A stretch of DNA of 41,718 nt from Paenibacillus ginsengihumi DSM 21568 (lineage in GTDB: Bacteria > Bacillota > Bacilli > Paenibacillales > NBRC-103111), in the NCBI RefSeq assembly GCF_000380965.1, contig NZ_KB905590.1:1-41718 (forward strand), read 5' to 3'. Below, piece after piece: positions 8,493 through 18,947 of the stretch (positions are counted from its first letter, which is position 1; every line of letters starts with the position of its first letter). The translations under genes were made by a program, and so were the position numbers. The notes under the pieces were generated by a model that worked only from the letters and a program-made list of their open reading frames with translations, did not search any database and was not told the DNA's origin.

Positions 8493-8999
8493 ATGAAGCA
8501 CTACAATAACGAGTCCTTTAATCTGGATCATGAAGCCGTCGAGGCACCGTACATCAGGCTGGTCAGCAGGAAGAACTTGGGCAGGCGAATACCTGAACCC
8601 GGAGAACCCGCAGGAAATGACGACGTTATTATCACGAAGTTTGACGTTCGATTTACCCAGCCCAACGAGAAGTTCATCCCGAACGATGCGCTCCATTCAC
8701 TCGAACATCTCGTTGCCGAATACATGAGAGATCAAACCTCCAACGTGATTGATTTCTCGCCAATGGGGTGTCGTACAGGATTCTATCTCATCATGGCAGG
8801 CGACTACACAATTGAACAGATCCGATACCTCTTCACGAACACCCTTAGCGATATCCTTTCTGCTGATGCTGTTCCAGGGTGCTCCGAAAAAGCATGCGGC
8901 AATTACAGAGAACACGATCTTGATGGAGCAAAGCTTTGGGCTGCAAGGTTCCTCTCCGTTGAGCCACAAAAGCTTCTTCGCGTATTTAAAACTCAATGA
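8493..8999 (+). CDS. luxS: S-ribosylhomocysteine lyase LuxS
   Basis: 168 residues, the usual LuxS length. It cleaves S-ribosylhomocysteine, the product of MtnN, to homocysteine and DPD, the precursor of autoinducer AI-2. The Fe/Zn ligands are visible: His68 and His72 in HSLEHL, and Cys135 in KACGNYREHDL. The general base Glu71 and the catalytic Cys93 in SPMGCRTGFY are also present. All key residues are intact. The final ATGA overlaps the start of the metK remnant (8996), so this was once a three-gene activated-methyl-cycle operon. Base use is more even than in the GC-rich catabolic genes around it, which may indicate transfer. Confidence 0.93.
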   Translation: MKHYNNESFNLDHEAVEAPYIRLVSRKNLGRRIPEPGEPAGNDDVIITKFDVRFTQPNEKFIPNDALHSLEHLVAEYMRDQTSNVIDFSPMGCRTGFYLIMAGDYTIEQIRYLFTNTLSDILSADAVPGCSEKACGNYREHDLDGAKLWAARFLSVEPQKLLRVFKTQ

Positions 9000-9164
9000 C
9001 CGCTTTTACTTCAAAATCTGTATCCGAAGTCCATCCAGACAAAATCTGCGACCAGATTTCCAATTTACAAACAGACCGCGGCCTACGGACACTTCGGTAA
9101 ACCGGATCTTGACCTGCCTTGGGAACGTTTGGACAAAGCCCGCGATATAAAAAAAGATTCTTGA
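8996..9164 (+). pseudogene. metK: S-adenosylmethionine synthetase remnant, both ends only
   Basis: The ATG at 8996 overlaps the luxS stop. The first codons read [21 protein letters not shown], the conserved MetK N-terminus with the ATP-binding HPDK. At about 9060 the sequence jumps, one frame over, to [14 protein letters not shown] followed by a DLPWE motif, the conserved MetK C-terminus, ending with TGA at 9162-9164. About 330 residues of the middle, with all the remaining active site, are gone. This is a single large internal deletion. No other gene lies in 9000-9199. Confidence 0.85.
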
Positions 9165-9199
9165 ATCTGGTGATAACATGACCATGGAGGAAACCGTTC

Positions 9200-10117
9200 A
9201 TGCGAACTTTGAAACTTGGAACCAGCACTTTGGAAGTACCTGTCGTTGCAGTCGGCTGTTTTCGCATTCATTCTTTGGATAAGAAAGAGGCTGAGCGCTT
9301 CGTTCATACGGCGCTGGAGAATGGAGCGAACTTTTTCGATCATGCAGATTTTTATGGCGGCGGTACCTGCGAGGAAATCTTCGCGGACGCCATCCGGATG
9401 AACGACGATATTCGCGAGAGTATCATTTTGCAATCCAAGTGCGGCATTCGGAAAGGGATGTATGACTTTTCCAAGGAGCATATTCTTTCGTCGGTCGACG
9501 GCATTCTGAAGCGGCTGAAGACCGATTATTTGGACATTCTGCTTCTGCATCGTCCGGATGCGCTGGCAGAGCCGGACGAAGTGGCGGACGCATTCGACAA
9601 GCTCGAAAGCTCGGGCAAGGTGCGCCATTTCGGAGTGTCCAACCATAATCCGATGCAGATTCAGCTTCTAAAGAAGTCGGTAAAGCAGCCGATCATCACC
9701 AATCAGCTGCAGCTTAGCATTACCAACGCCACCATGATCTCCAGCGGCATCAATGTCAATATGGAGAATGCCTCCGCCGTCAACCGGGATGACAGCGTCC
9801 TCGATTTCTGCAGATTGCACGATATTACGATTCAGCCTTGGTCGCCCTTCCAGTACGGTTTCTTCGAAGGCGTGTTTCTCGGAAACGAAAAATTTCCGGA
9901 ATTGAACCGGAAGATTGACGACATTGCGGAGAAATATGAAGTCCGTAACACGACCATCGCGTTAGCGTGGCTGTTGCGCCATCCCGCGAATATGCAGCCG
10001 GTCATCGGAACGATGAACCTATCCCGATTGAAGGATTGCATCAAGGCAAGCGACATTCGTCTGACGCGCGAGGAATGGTACGAGATATACCGTGCGGCGG
10101 GCAATGTGCTGCCGTAG
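9200..10117 (+). CDS. aldo/keto reductase
   Basis: A 305-residue NAD(P)H-dependent aldo/keto reductase with a TIM-barrel fold, close in layout to the YdhF group. The catalytic tetrad is visible: Asp and Tyr in FFDHADFYGGG, Lys in LQSKCG and His in ILLLHRPD. The cofactor end carries IGTMNLSRLKD. A ribosome binding site GGAGG (about 9186-9190) supports the ATG at 9200. It is alone in its transcription unit, and the physiological substrate is not predictable. Confidence 0.9.
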   Translation: MRTLKLGTSTLEVPVVAVGCFRIHSLDKKEAERFVHTALENGANFFDHADFYGGGTCEEIFADAIRMNDDIRESIILQSKCGIRKGMYDFSKEHILSSVDGILKRLKTDYLDILLLHRPDALAEPDEVADAFDKLESSGKVRHFGVSNHNPMQIQLLKKSVKQPIITNQLQLSITNATMISSGINVNMENASAVNRDDSVLDFCRLHDITIQPWSPFQYGFFEGVFLGNEKFPELNRKIDDIAEKYEVRNTTIALAWLLRHPANMQPVIGTMNLSRLKDCIKASDIRLTREEWYEIYRAAGNVLP

Positions 10118-10193
10118 AATCAGCTGCAAGGGCTAATACGGACTTAGTCGGGCTGCTTTTAATTTTAAATAAAAGGTAAATTTGTTAATTTTA

Positions 10194-10232
10194 TGGACAA
10201 TTTGCAAAGGACGGCGGGCTGCAAATTGTCCA
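10194..10232. terminator. 13-bp perfect hairpin between convergent genes
   Basis: TGGACAATTTGCA (10194-10206) and TGCAAATTGTCCA (10220-10232) form a perfect stem with a 13-base loop. It lies between the ends of the aldo/keto reductase (plus) and the operon's last gene (minus). No run of T follows on either strand, so termination is inferred from position only. The rest of 10118-10337 shows no gene. Confidence 0.45.
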
Positions 10233-10337
10233 GAACATTGACGAAATAGTCCGATTTGTCGAAAGACGGTTCCCGCTCCATCAGCTGCGGGATAGTGGCA
10301 GTTCCAGAGGCGCCCCGATCGATGCAAAATATTCAAA

Positions 10338-11995
10338 TCAATCCGTAGTCGGTATTTCAATCCACGACGCGCAATCTCCCCCGACATATACAGTTTGCCT
10401 CGCGACGCGGACCTCCGTCTGAAGCGCCCAAGGTCCGGCCACGTTGGGATGAGCGTGATATGCCGGAAAGTTGGAGGAGGAGACGTCCACTCGCAGCCTC
10501 GAGCCTTTGCGTACGGTCCACGTGATGGGCCACAAGTCGATCTCGACCTCGACGATGCTGTTCGGCGTATAGGCTTGAGGCGACGGCGCGTTATTGCGGT
10601 AGCGCAGGCTCGTTATGCCGTCGCGGATATTATAGGATGCGCCGTCGGCCAACTGCTCCATGAGGCACACCGTAAAAGAGGTATCCTCGGCATCCGAGCT
10701 ACGAACAAACGGGCTTGGATGCGGCCGGCGATCCGCATCTCTTCCGCGCACGGTTCCGACACGAAGGAGATCACATCGTCCCGGGAACCGGGCGCGTCCT
10801 GAACGACGCTGGCGGGAGGAGAGGCGCCCGGCTCGCTGCTCAAATAAGCCATAAGCGCCGCCCCGCCTCGAGTGCGCACGGGACGGTCAGGGTCGTATTC
10901 GAACGAAATCCGTTCCTGCCGCGCCGGCTTTTCCGATGACAAGCCGTGCGCGCCATGCCGCGGAGAAGCCGTCAAATAATGCCGCACGCTGCCGCTTGGC
11001 TGAATCCAGCCGTCCCACGCTCTCCATTTCCCTTCGCCAATGATATAAGCCTGCACGGTTCCTTTGAGGCCCTCCGAGGCTTTGCCCTTCAAATGATGAT
11101 CGAACCAGGCAAGCGCGGCCCGGTCCTGCCGCGGCCCCCAGACGTCGTGGCCGGGATATGCCAAATCGCCGGATACATCCAGCGTATGCACCCACGGCCC
11201 GATGATCAGGCAGCTTTGCCGTCTCATCTCTTCAGGAAGCTTGCCGTAACTGATGGTCGAAGCCTCCAGATTATGGTCGAACCAGCCGGCCACCATCATG
11301 ACCGGCACCTTGCACTTGGTCGGAGCGTCCTTCAGCTCCGCCCATAATCCCGTGCGCCAGTATTCGCTGTCCTCGTCGACCCGGGTCACCCAATCCCGGT
11401 ACCAGGGCAAGGTCTGACCGAACAGGCGGTGATCCATGTCAATAGGCGGCCGGACCGAGAGCGCTTCCTCGTACAGCCTCTCTGCTCCCCGAACCGGCTT
11501 ATGCCCGGCATTGCGCAGCGCCCACACCGTATAAATATCGTGTCTGAACATGCCGTTCATGTAATTCTGCTTGTAGCGCTCGATTCCGGCCACGGAAATA
11601 AACATCGTCTTGACTTCCGCAGGCAGCTGCCCGGCCATACTCCACTGCAGCGTTCCGGAATAGGAGGCCCCGTAGGTCCCGATATTCCCGTCCGACCATT
11701 CCTGCCTGATGATCCATTCCAGACTGTCGAGCCCGTCCTGCCTTTCATGCACGAAGGGAATCCAATCCCCTTCCGATTGCCCGGTGCCTCTGCACTCCTG
11801 ATACACAAAAGCGTAGCCCTGCTCCGCCCAATATTCCGCTCTCTCCAGCCAAGCCGGCAGCGCCCCCGGATAGGGTGAGCGTCCGAATATTACCGGCCAA
11901 GGCCCGCCGTCCTTCGGCAGCCTGACATGCGTAGACAGCCTTGCGCCATCCCGCATCTTCACAAGACATTGCTTGCGCCGCGCTGCATGCTCCAT
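10338..11995 (-). pseudogene. CocE/NonD-family hydrolase, frameshifted (last gene of operon)
   Basis: An alpha/beta hydrolase of the X-Pro dipeptidyl-peptidase S15/CocE family, expected to hydrolyse esters or amides. The nucleophile is in GTYGASYSG and the oxyanion region in YQECRGTGQSEG. The C-terminal jelly-roll domain is split: the main frame (ending 10613) becomes nonsense after RIAGRIQARLFV, and the correct continuation SSDAEDTSFT...NIRDG lies in the frame 10338-10751. A one-base loss near 10698-10712 explains this. Comparison with the intact paralogue at 20125-21861, which has the same [10 protein letters not shown] segment, confirms it. Start ATG 11995 follows AAAGGATGG; an in-frame TTG at 12019 is possible. 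The protein as read would lack its C-terminal domain. Confidence 0.82.
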
Positions 11996-12029
11996 CTCTC
12001 TCCATCCTTTAAAGGTCAATTCATCGCCT

Positions 12030-14063
12030 CTACACCTTGAAGCAGGCCGCGCCGTGCCCTTCCTTCACATACCGCAGCGGCGGAGCTTCCCGCCTGCATT
12101 CCTCGGTAACGAACGGACATCGGTTGGAAAAGGCGCAGCCTGCCGGCTTGTTCATTAAGCTCGGCACCTCGCCCCTGATGATGGTGCGTTCCCGCTGCGC
12201 CTCCAGGGCCGGATCGGGAACCGGAACGGCATCGAGCAGCGCTTGCGTGTACGGATGCAGCGGATGATCGTACAGCGACTTCCAGTCGGCGATTTCCACG
12301 ATCTGCCCGAGATACATGACGGCGATCCGATCGCTGATATGCCTGACAACGGTCAAATCATGAGCGATGAACAAATAAGTGAGGCCGAGCTGCTCCTGCA
12401 AATCCTCCAGCAGATTAATAATTTGCGCCTGAATCGATACATCCAGCGCGGATATGGCTTCATCGCATACGATGAAATCCGGATTGCTGGCGATCGCCCG
12501 GGCAATGCCGATGCGCTGGCGCTGGCCCCCGCTGAATTCGTGCGGCACCCGATCCTGCAGCGCGGGATTGAGACCGACCAGCCGGAACAGCTCGGAGACC
12601 CGGTCGCGATACTCCCGCTCATTGTGGACCAGCTTGTAATTTTTCAAAGGCTCTCCGACGATATCGCCCGCCCGCTGTCTCGGGTCCAGAGAACCGTAAG
12701 GATCCTGAAAGATCATCGACATCCTTCTCCGAACCGCCCCCAGCTTATGCTCGGGCATCGCGGCGTAATCGATTCCGTTAAAGATCATTTTTCCGCCGGA
12801 AGGCTCGTTCAATCTGAGCAGCGTTCTTGCCAAAGTGCTCTTGCCGCAGCCGCTTTCCCCGACAAGCCCGAACGTCTCGCCTTTTCTTACTTGAAAGCTG
12901 ACCCGGTCAACCGCCCGCAGCTCTCCGACTTTTCGCTGGAGAATCCCTTTGACGATCGGGAACGATACCTTGAGGTCCTGCACGTCAAGAATGACGTCCT
13001 CCCGCTTAGGCTCATGCACGACCTCTTTGACGGCGCGGACGGTCTCCGCCCTGGTGGCGGCCGGCGCTAAGCTTTTATCGATATCGAGATGGCAGGCCGC
13101 CAAATGACGCTGCCCATCCGAAGCGATTTCCTTCAGCCTGGGCGCCGGCTTGCTTGCGCAGGCTTCCGTCGCAAATGCGCAGCGGGGCAAAAATTGGCAA
13201 ATGTCCTTCCGGTTTCTTAAGTCGGGGGTGATTCCTTCGATCGGCACCAACTTGCGGTCCTTCGGATCGTTGAGGCTCGGGACGGCCTTTAACAATCCGA
13301 TCGTATAGGGATGGCGCGGATTGGCGAACAGCTCCCGGCAGGCGCCCGACTCCACGATTTCTCCCGCATACATGACATAGATCCGGTCGGCATAGCGGGC
13401 GACGAGGCTGAGGTTATGCGTCACCAGCACCAACGCCGTCTTCGTCTTCCTGACCAGCTCTCGCAGCAATTCGAGAATTTGCGCCTGCGTCGTTACATCC
13501 AGCGCCGTCGTCGCTTCGTCGGCAATCAATATTTTCGGATCGCAGGAAAGCGCCATGGCAATCATTATCCGCTGTCTCATGCCTCCGCTGAACTGGTGCG
13601 GATAGTAGTTCACCCTCTGCTCGGCATCGGGAATGCCGACCTGCTTCATAAGCTCCACGGCCCGGCTTCTGGCCTGCTGACGGTTCATTTTCAAGTGGAG
13701 CATGACGGATTCCTCGATCTGCTTGCCCACGGTCATTACGGGATTGAGCGAGGTCATCGGCTCCTGGAAGACAACGCCGATTTGACCGCCGCGCACTTCC
13801 TGCATCTTTTTGCCTCGGGGATCGTGCTTTAACAAATCGTCGCCGGCAAACCGCACCTGCCCCGCGGAAATTTCGCCGGGCGGCGATTCGATGAGCTGCA
13901 GGCCGGAGTATTGGGTCACCGATTTCCCGCTCCCGCTTTCCCCTACGAACGCGACGATTTCCCCTTCATCGACATAATAGGAAACGCCGTTGACCGCCTT
14001 CAACAGGCCGCCTTCCTGCTTGAACCTCGTCTCCAGTCCGCTTACTTCCAACAGATGCTTCAT
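12030..14063 (-). CDS. fused double ATPase of a dipeptide-type ABC importer (DppD-DppF)
   Basis: The 677-residue protein contains two ABC ATPase domains. The first has Walker A GESGSGKS (41-48), signature FSGGMRQR (about 159) and Walker B ILIADEA. The second has Walker A GESGCGKS (402-409), signature FSGGQRQR and Walker B FIVCDEA. Each ends with the Cys-containing oligopeptide/dipeptide C-terminal motif ([14 protein letters not shown] and [14 protein letters not shown]). The fusion resembles GsiA-like ATPases. It energises the two permeases encoded just upstream, with an 18-base gap. The substrate class is peptides or other medium-size polar organics, here possibly acyl conjugates. Confidence 0.93.
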   Translation of the reverse strand: MKHLLEVSGLETRFKQEGGLLKAVNGVSYYVDEGEIVAFVGESGSGKSVTQYSGLQLIESPPGEISAGQVRFAGDDLLKHDPRGKKMQEVRGGQIGVVFQEPMTSLNPVMTVGKQIEESVMLHLKMNRQQARSRAVELMKQVGIPDAEQRVNYYPHQFSGGMRQRIMIAMALSCDPKILIADEATTALDVTTQAQILELLRELVRKTKTALVLVTHNLSLVARYADRIYVMYAGEIVESGACRELFANPRHPYTIGLLKAVPSLNDPKDRKLVPIEGITPDLRNRKDICQFLPRCAFATEACASKPAPRLKEIASDGQRHLAACHLDIDKSLAPAATRAETVRAVKEVVHEPKREDVILDVQDLKVSFPIVKGILQRKVGELRAVDRVSFQVRKGETFGLVGESGCGKSTLARTLLRLNEPSGGKMIFNGIDYAAMPEHKLGAVRRRMSMIFQDPYGSLDPRQRAGDIVGEPLKNYKLVHNEREYRDRVSELFRLVGLNPALQDRVPHEFSGGQRQRIGIARAIASNPDFIVCDEAISALDVSIQAQIINLLEDLQEQLGLTYLFIAHDLTVVRHISDRIAVMYLGQIVEIADWKSLYDHPLHPYTQALLDAVPVPDPALEAQRERTIIRGEVPSLMNKPAGCAFSNRCPFVTEECRREAPPLRYVKEGHGAACFKV

Positions 14064-14081
14064 CGCTATCCCCCTCCTTGT

Positions 14082-14996
14082 TTACAGCGAACCGCGCAGT
14101 CTCGGATCCAGCGTATCCCGCAGGGCATCGCCGACAATGTTGAAGGCCAGCACGACGATCATAATGACGACGCCCGGGGCGATCGATAACAGCGGCAAGG
14201 TGCGAAGATGGTTGTAGCCGTCGCTTACCATGGCCCCCCAGGAGGCCATCGGCGGATTGATGCCGAGCCCCAGAAAGCTGAGCGCCGCCTCGATCAGGAT
14301 GGCCGATCCGAGGTTCATCGTCATCAGCACGATATTCGGGGAGATGCAGTTCGGCAAAATATGAACGAAGGCGTTTTTCAGCTTGCTTGCGCCGCCCAGC
14401 GTGCCTGCCGTGACGTAATCCAGCTGCTTGATGCTTTTCACTTGCCCGCGGGTCAGCCGCGCATAGGTCGGAATCATGCCGATCCCGATGGCCAGCATCA
14501 CGTTGCCGAGCCCTTTGCCCAGCACGCTGCCGATAAACAGCGCCAAAATAATCAGCGGAATGGACATCATCACATCCATGCAGCGCATGACGACGCTCTC
14601 GATCCATCCTCCGGCATACCCTGCGATCAAACCGAGCAGCATGCCGATGCTGCCGGCGATCGCCACCGAGACGAACCCGACCGCCAGCGACACGCGCGCG
14701 CCATAGATAACGCGGGAAAGAACGTCTCTTCCCAGCTTATCCGTGCCCAGCCAATGCTCGGAGGACGGAGGCTGCAGCGAATTGGACAAGTTTTGCGCGA
14801 CCGGATCGTAAGGAGCCAGCAAAGGGGCGAAAATCGCCGCCAGCACTGCCAGCACCAGTACGGCCAGGCCGGCGACGACGATCTTTCTCGCCAGCAGCGT
14901 CCTCCAAAAGCGTACATACGCTTTCGTCTCGGGAGGGCTGAAGGCGGCTTCCTCCGGCGCGGCCGCGTTATGAATCGGTTTGGCTTCAATCTGCAT
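14082..14996 (-). CDS. ABC importer permease, DppC type
   Basis: A 305-residue inner-membrane permease. It has an N-terminal cytoplasmic stretch, then the DppC-typical first membrane segment VVAGLAVLVLAVLAAIFAPL followed by APYDP and HWLGTDKLGRDVLSR. Several more membrane segments carry the binding-protein-dependent transport motif. I chose the ATG at 14996 with AAGGGGG upstream; the open frame runs further back into the dppB-like gene without a binding site. It pairs with the DppB-type permease encoded 14 bases upstream. Confidence 0.92.
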   Translation of the reverse strand: MQIEAKPIHNAAAPEEAAFSPPETKAYVRFWRTLLARKIVVAGLAVLVLAVLAAIFAPLLAPYDPVAQNLSNSLQPPSSEHWLGTDKLGRDVLSRVIYGARVSLAVGFVSVAIAGSIGMLLGLIAGYAGGWIESVVMRCMDVMMSIPLIILALFIGSVLGKGLGNVMLAIGIGMIPTYARLTRGQVKSIKQLDYVTAGTLGGASKLKNAFVHILPNCISPNIVLMTMNLGSAILIEAALSFLGLGINPPMASWGAMVSDGYNHLRTLPLLSIAPGVVIMIVVLAFNIVGDALRDTLDPRLRGSL

Positions 14997-15010
14997 GCTG
15001 TTCCCCCTTT

Positions 15011-15955
15011 TCAACTGATCCGTATTCTCGGATCGACATATCCGTAAGCGATATCGACGAGCAAATTGCACAACGATACGCTTGCCGCGATCACGAAGAC
15101 GCCGGTTTGGACGAGCTGGTAATCTTTATTCAAAATCGCCGTAATCAGCATATTGCCCATGCCGGGAATGACAAACACCTGCTCGATCAATACCGAGCCG
15201 CCGATCAGGTGGCCGAGCTGCAGGCCCATTAGCGTAATGATCGGGATCAAGGCATTGCGCAGCGCATGCTTGAAAATGATCGTCCTCTCGCCGAGCCCCT
15301 TGGAGCGTCCTGTCCGAATATAATCCTGCCGGATCACCTCCAGCATGGCCGAGCGCGCCTGCCTCGCATAGGAGGCCAGCGGTCCGAGCGACAAGAGCAG
15401 CACAGGCATGATCATCTTTTGGACGGCGAGGGAGAAATTTTCCGTCGGCCACGTGAAGCCTTGAACCGGCAGCCACCCCAATTTCAGGCTGAAGATATAC
15501 ACGCACAAAATGCTGAGCCAAAAAATCGGCGTCGCCATCCCCAGATTGGCCATCACGGTGATGAGCGAATCGAGCAGCCGCCCGCGCCGGACGGCAGCCG
15601 TCACGCCGAGCAGCACCCCGGCAACGACCGAAATGAGAAAAGCCGGAATCGCGATCGTCAGCGTCACCTTCAGCCGTTCCAAAATAAACGGACCGATGTC
15701 TTGCCGGTACACGATGGACTTGCCGAACTCCCCCGTGGCGATATTGCCAAGCCACTTCATGTACTGCACCGCAAGCGGCTGATCGAGTCCGAAGACGGCC
15801 GTATAGTGATCGATCTGCTCCTGCGAAGCGTCAGGGCCTAAAAACATAACGACAGGATCGCCCGGCATGGACCTCATGATCATGAACACGAGCAGCGTCA
15901 CAATGAGCAGAACAACCGCCGTCTGGACGAAGCGCCGCACGATAAATAACGTCAT
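15011..15955 (-). CDS. ABC importer permease, DppB type
   Basis: A 314-residue permease with about six membrane helices. It starts with the classical DppB N-terminus (a single helix, then MRSMPGDPVVMFLG) and a long external loop (FGLDQPLAVQYMKWL). The C-terminal half carries the cytoplasmic coupling motif (YIRTGRSKGLGE followed by HALRNALIP). Its ATG overlaps the stop of the binding-protein gene by four bases (ATGA), which implies translational coupling. Confidence 0.93.
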   Translation of the reverse strand: MTLFIVRRFVQTAVVLLIVTLLVFMIMRSMPGDPVVMFLGPDASQEQIDHYTAVFGLDQPLAVQYMKWLGNIATGEFGKSIVYRQDIGPFILERLKVTLTIAIPAFLISVVAGVLLGVTAAVRRGRLLDSLITVMANLGMATPIFWLSILCVYIFSLKLGWLPVQGFTWPTENFSLAVQKMIMPVLLLSLGPLASYARQARSAMLEVIRQDYIRTGRSKGLGERTIIFKHALRNALIPIITLMGLQLGHLIGGSVLIEQVFVIPGMGNMLITAILNKDYQLVQTGVFVIAASVSLCNLLVDIAYGYVDPRIRIS

Positions 15956-17523
15956 TCGAGATTCCCCTCCAAGCGAACGTTCCCCGGAGTCCAGCTGTCG
16001 TTATGCGTGATGCCGAAGCCGTCGTCCTTCACCTTTTTTTGCTTGAGATAGATCGTCGACGGAATGAAGAGCGGCTTGCCGAAAATATTGTACTTATCGT
16101 ACACGAGCTTCTGAATCTGCATGGACGTCTCCTTCTTCACCTCATCGCTTGGCGCCTGCTGGTTCTGCCTCAGCAGCTCCAGCACGTCCTCGGGATGCGG
16201 AATGCCCTTGGCGTAGAAGGCTCCGTTCGGATCGAGATGCCGGTACATATAGAGCCCCAGATCCGGCTGCACGGAATGGAAGTGGCCCATTAACCCGCCT
16301 TCCCACGTATTGAAGTACAGATCCTGCACCTTCGCCTCATCGACGACGATCAGCTCGGCATCGATGCCGACCGCGGCCAAATAGCTTTGGACGGCGGTAA
16401 ACATATCTTTCGTCCCGGCGCCGGAAAACAATTTGGTCTTGAAGCCGCCGGGATATCCGGCTTCGGCGAGAAGCTGCTTCGCTTTGTCCGGATTGTAAGG
16501 ATAACCGACGACATCCGGGTTGTACGTATTGGCGTCGGGAGAGCCCCACTGGTTCGTCGTCACGTAATATCCTTTGCCGAACGTTTCGGCTATCGTTTTC
16601 TCGTCGATGGCGTAGGCCAGCGCTTGGCGGACCTTCACGTCGGCGAAAGGCGACCCCTTGGTTACGCTGTCCGGAATGATGCCGGTGCCGACCGCTCCGA
16701 TCCCGTTCTTGTGCACGACTACATCGTACTGCCCGGAGTCGATCAGCTCCTTGGCGATATCGATATTGCTTGCGCGGATGGCGTCGACCTCCCCGGCTCT
16801 CAGGGCCGACGCGGCGGTTTGCGCATCCTCGATGATCAGCATCTCGATGCGGTCGACCTGGGGCTTGCCGGATTCCCAGTAATTCGGGTTCTTGGCATAG
16901 CTGACGGATACGTTGATCTGCCATTGATCGAGCACATACGGTCCGGTGCCGACCGGGTTTTTATAGGCCCATTCCTTGTCGTGGGCTTGGAACGCTGTCG
17001 GAGAAATGTACCGCACAAAAAAGGCGACCGCCTGCAGCGTGCTCGAGTTCCATTCTTTCAGGTTGAGACGAAGCGTATGTTCGTCCACCACGTCCATCGA
17101 GGCGATGTTGTTCGTTTCGCTTCTTTTGTTTTCAATGTATCTTTCGATGTTCCATTTCGCCGACTCCGCGTCAAAGCTCGTATCGTCGCTGTATTTGACG
17201 CCCTTCCTCAGCTTGAAGGTGATCGTTTTGGCCGCTGCATCCGTTTCCCAGCTTTCCGCGAGCAGCGGCACCAGATTCCCCTTCTCGTCGAACCTGGCAA
17301 GCTGCTGCAGGGCCGGGTCCAGGAACGGCAGCGGGCCGTTATTGGTCACCTCGGCCGGATAGCCGAGTATTTTCGGATTCGTCCCGAGCGCTACTCTGAA
17401 TACGCTTTCTTTTTTGCCGTCGCTTTGCCCGGAGCCGCCGGTCTGGTCGCTGCAGCCATATAAGACAAAAGATAACCCGAGCACAAGAGACAAGACGAAG
17501 GTGATAGTCTTATTCGCTTTCAA
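15952..17523 (-). CDS. family 5 extracellular solute-binding lipoprotein
   Basis: A peptide/nickel-type (SBP family 5) binding protein of about 524 residues, anchored outside the membrane as a lipoprotein. The N-terminus is Lys-rich, then hydrophobic, ending in the lipobox LYGC with acylated Cys24. The family motif VKYSDDTSFDAESAKWNIER is present, as is NPVGTGPYVLDQWQ. Translation starts at TTG 17523 after GGGAGGGG. The longer open frame up to 17862 is a shadow of the CoA-transferase gene. It delivers the substrate to the two permeases that follow. Confidence 0.9.
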   Translation of the reverse strand: MKANKTITFVLSLVLGLSFVLYGCSDQTGGSGQSDGKKESVFRVALGTNPKILGYPAEVTNNGPLPFLDPALQQLARFDEKGNLVPLLAESWETDAAAKTITFKLRKGVKYSDDTSFDAESAKWNIERYIENKRSETNNIASMDVVDEHTLRLNLKEWNSSTLQAVAFFVRYISPTAFQAHDKEWAYKNPVGTGPYVLDQWQINVSVSYAKNPNYWESGKPQVDRIEMLIIEDAQTAASALRAGEVDAIRASNIDIAKELIDSGQYDVVVHKNGIGAVGTGIIPDSVTKGSPFADVKVRQALAYAIDEKTIAETFGKGYYVTTNQWGSPDANTYNPDVVGYPYNPDKAKQLLAEAGYPGGFKTKLFSGAGTKDMFTAVQSYLAAVGIDAELIVVDEAKVQDLYFNTWEGGLMGHFHSVQPDLGLYMYRHLDPNGAFYAKGIPHPEDVLELLRQNQQAPSDEVKKETSMQIQKLVYDKYNIFGKPLFIPSTIYLKQKKVKDDGFGITHNDSWTPGNVRLEGNLE

Positions 17524-17549
17524 TTGCTGCCCCTCCCCGATATCCTTAT

Positions 17550-18218
17550 TCAATATGCTTCCAACAAAACGCGCTCGTCGATCATGAGGCTGGCCCCGGT
17601 TGCCCCTTGGACATCGCTTACGGTATAACCGCCGGCAACCTCCGCCAGCCTCAAACCTTCGGGCGTTACATCGATGACGGCAAGATCGGTGATGATCCGG
17701 TTCACGACCCGCTTGCCGGTCAACGGCAGCGTGCAGCTTTCCAATATTTTGGGCCGCCCTTCCTTGCTGACGTGGTCCATGACGACGACAACCCGCTTCG
17801 CCCCGTGCACCAGATCCATCGCCCCGCCCATCCCTTTGATCATCTTGCCGGGAATCATCCAATTCGCCAAATCCCCCGACGTGGACACCTCCATTCCCCC
17901 CAGGATAGCCAGATCGATGTGTCCCCCGCGAATCATGGCGAACGATTCGGCGCTGCTGAAATAGGCCGCCCCGGCGATGGCCGTTACCGTTTCTTTGCCG
18001 GCATTGATCAGATCGGGATCGACCTCCTCCGGTGAAGGATACGGCCCGATGCCGAGCAGGCCGTTCTCCGAATGCAGGACGACCCGCTTGCCGGCCGAGA
18101 TGCAGCCGGCGACCAAGGTCGGCATGCCGATGCCCAAGTTGACATAGTCGCCGGATTTGATTTCTTTTTCCGCACGTCTGGCGATTCGCTCCCGTACGGA
18201 CGTTTTCCCGTCGCTCAT
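17550..18218 (-). CDS. scoB: 3-oxoacid CoA-transferase, subunit B
   Basis: The beta subunit of a family I CoA-transferase (ScoB/AtoA), 222 residues. With subunit A it moves CoA from succinyl-CoA or acetyl-CoA to acetoacetate. The catalytic Glu51 lies in the conserved [19 protein letters not shown] near the start and [12 protein letters not shown] are also typical. It lies 14 bases after subunit A and 26 bases before the binding-protein gene. ScoAB versus AtoDA cannot be separated by sequence reading alone. Confidence 0.9.
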   Translation of the reverse strand: MSDGKTSVRERIARRAEKEIKSGDYVNLGIGMPTLVAGCISAGKRVVLHSENGLLGIGPYPSPEEVDPDLINAGKETVTAIAGAAYFSSAESFAMIRGGHIDLAILGGMEVSTSGDLANWMIPGKMIKGMGGAMDLVHGAKRVVVVMDHVSKEGRPKILESCTLPLTGKRVVNRIITDLAVIDVTPEGLRLAEVAGGYTVSDVQGATGASLMIDERVLLEAY

Positions 18219-18232
18219 TTGCGCCCCCCCTC

Positions 18233-18919
18233 CTAACGGGTTGTCAGTTTTTCGATGCGTTTGCGCTGCTTGCCGACGATTAAGGACTGTACGTAAATGC
18301 CGGGCGTATGAATGGACTCCGGGTCCAGCTCGCCCGGAGCGACCAGCTCCTCCGCCTCCGCGATCGTCACCCGGCCGGCGGCGGCCATCATCGGATTGAA
18401 ATTGCGCGCGGTCTTGTTGTACACCAGATTGCCCATCGTATCCGCCCTTGCGGCGCGAATCAGGCTGAAATCGGCGGTCAGCGCCTCTTCCAGCAAATAG
18501 TCCTTGCCGCCGAAGCGGCGTATTTCCCGCCCTTCCTCTGCCTGCGTGCCGACGCCCGCCGGGGTGAAGAAGGCCGGAATTCCCGCTCCTCCCGCGCGGA
18601 TTTTCTCAGCCAGCGTCCCCTGCGGCAGAAGCTCCACTTCCAGCTCGCCCGAAAGCACTTGGCGTTCGAATTCTTTATTTTCCCCGACATAGGAAGCGAT
18701 CATCTTCCGGATCTGCCTGTTGCGCAGCAGCAGTCCGAGCCCCCAGTCGTCGACGCCGCAATTGTTCGAAATAACCGTCAAATTCTTGACGCCTTTCTCC
18801 GCCAACGCCATGATCAGATTTTCCGGAATGCCAACGAGACCGAATCCCCCGACCATCAGGGTCGCTCCGTCCCGAATCTCTTGAACGGCATCCGCGTAAG
18901 AGTCAAAAACGGGCTTCAT
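18233..18919 (-). CDS. scoA: 3-oxoacid CoA-transferase, subunit A
   Basis: The alpha subunit (ScoA/AtoD), 228 residues. It carries the CoA-transferase signature [19 protein letters not shown] and the downstream [12 protein letters not shown] and FTPAGVGTQ motifs. The ATG at 18919 is preceded by GGAGG; the open frame upstream of it has no binding site. Subunits A and B are adjacent and in the usual order. In this operon the partner substrate is most likely acetoacetate released by the HMG-CoA lyase. Confidence 0.9.
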   Translation of the reverse strand: MKPVFDSYADAVQEIRDGATLMVGGFGLVGIPENLIMALAEKGVKNLTVISNNCGVDDWGLGLLLRNRQIRKMIASYVGENKEFERQVLSGELEVELLPQGTLAEKIRAGGAGIPAFFTPAGVGTQAEEGREIRRFGGKDYLLEEALTADFSLIRAARADTMGNLVYNKTARNFNPMMAAAGRVTIAEAEELVAPGELDPESIHTPGIYVQSLIVGKQRKRIEKLTTR

Positions 18920-18947
18920 TATGTTAAGCGCCTCCTTTCGGCAAGCT

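Noticed and set aside
17524..17862. N-terminal extension of the family 5 binding protein
   Set aside because: The extra 113 residues are Arg/Gly-rich shadow sequence of the CoA-transferase gene; TTG 17523 has a strong binding site and starts a proper lipoprotein signal.
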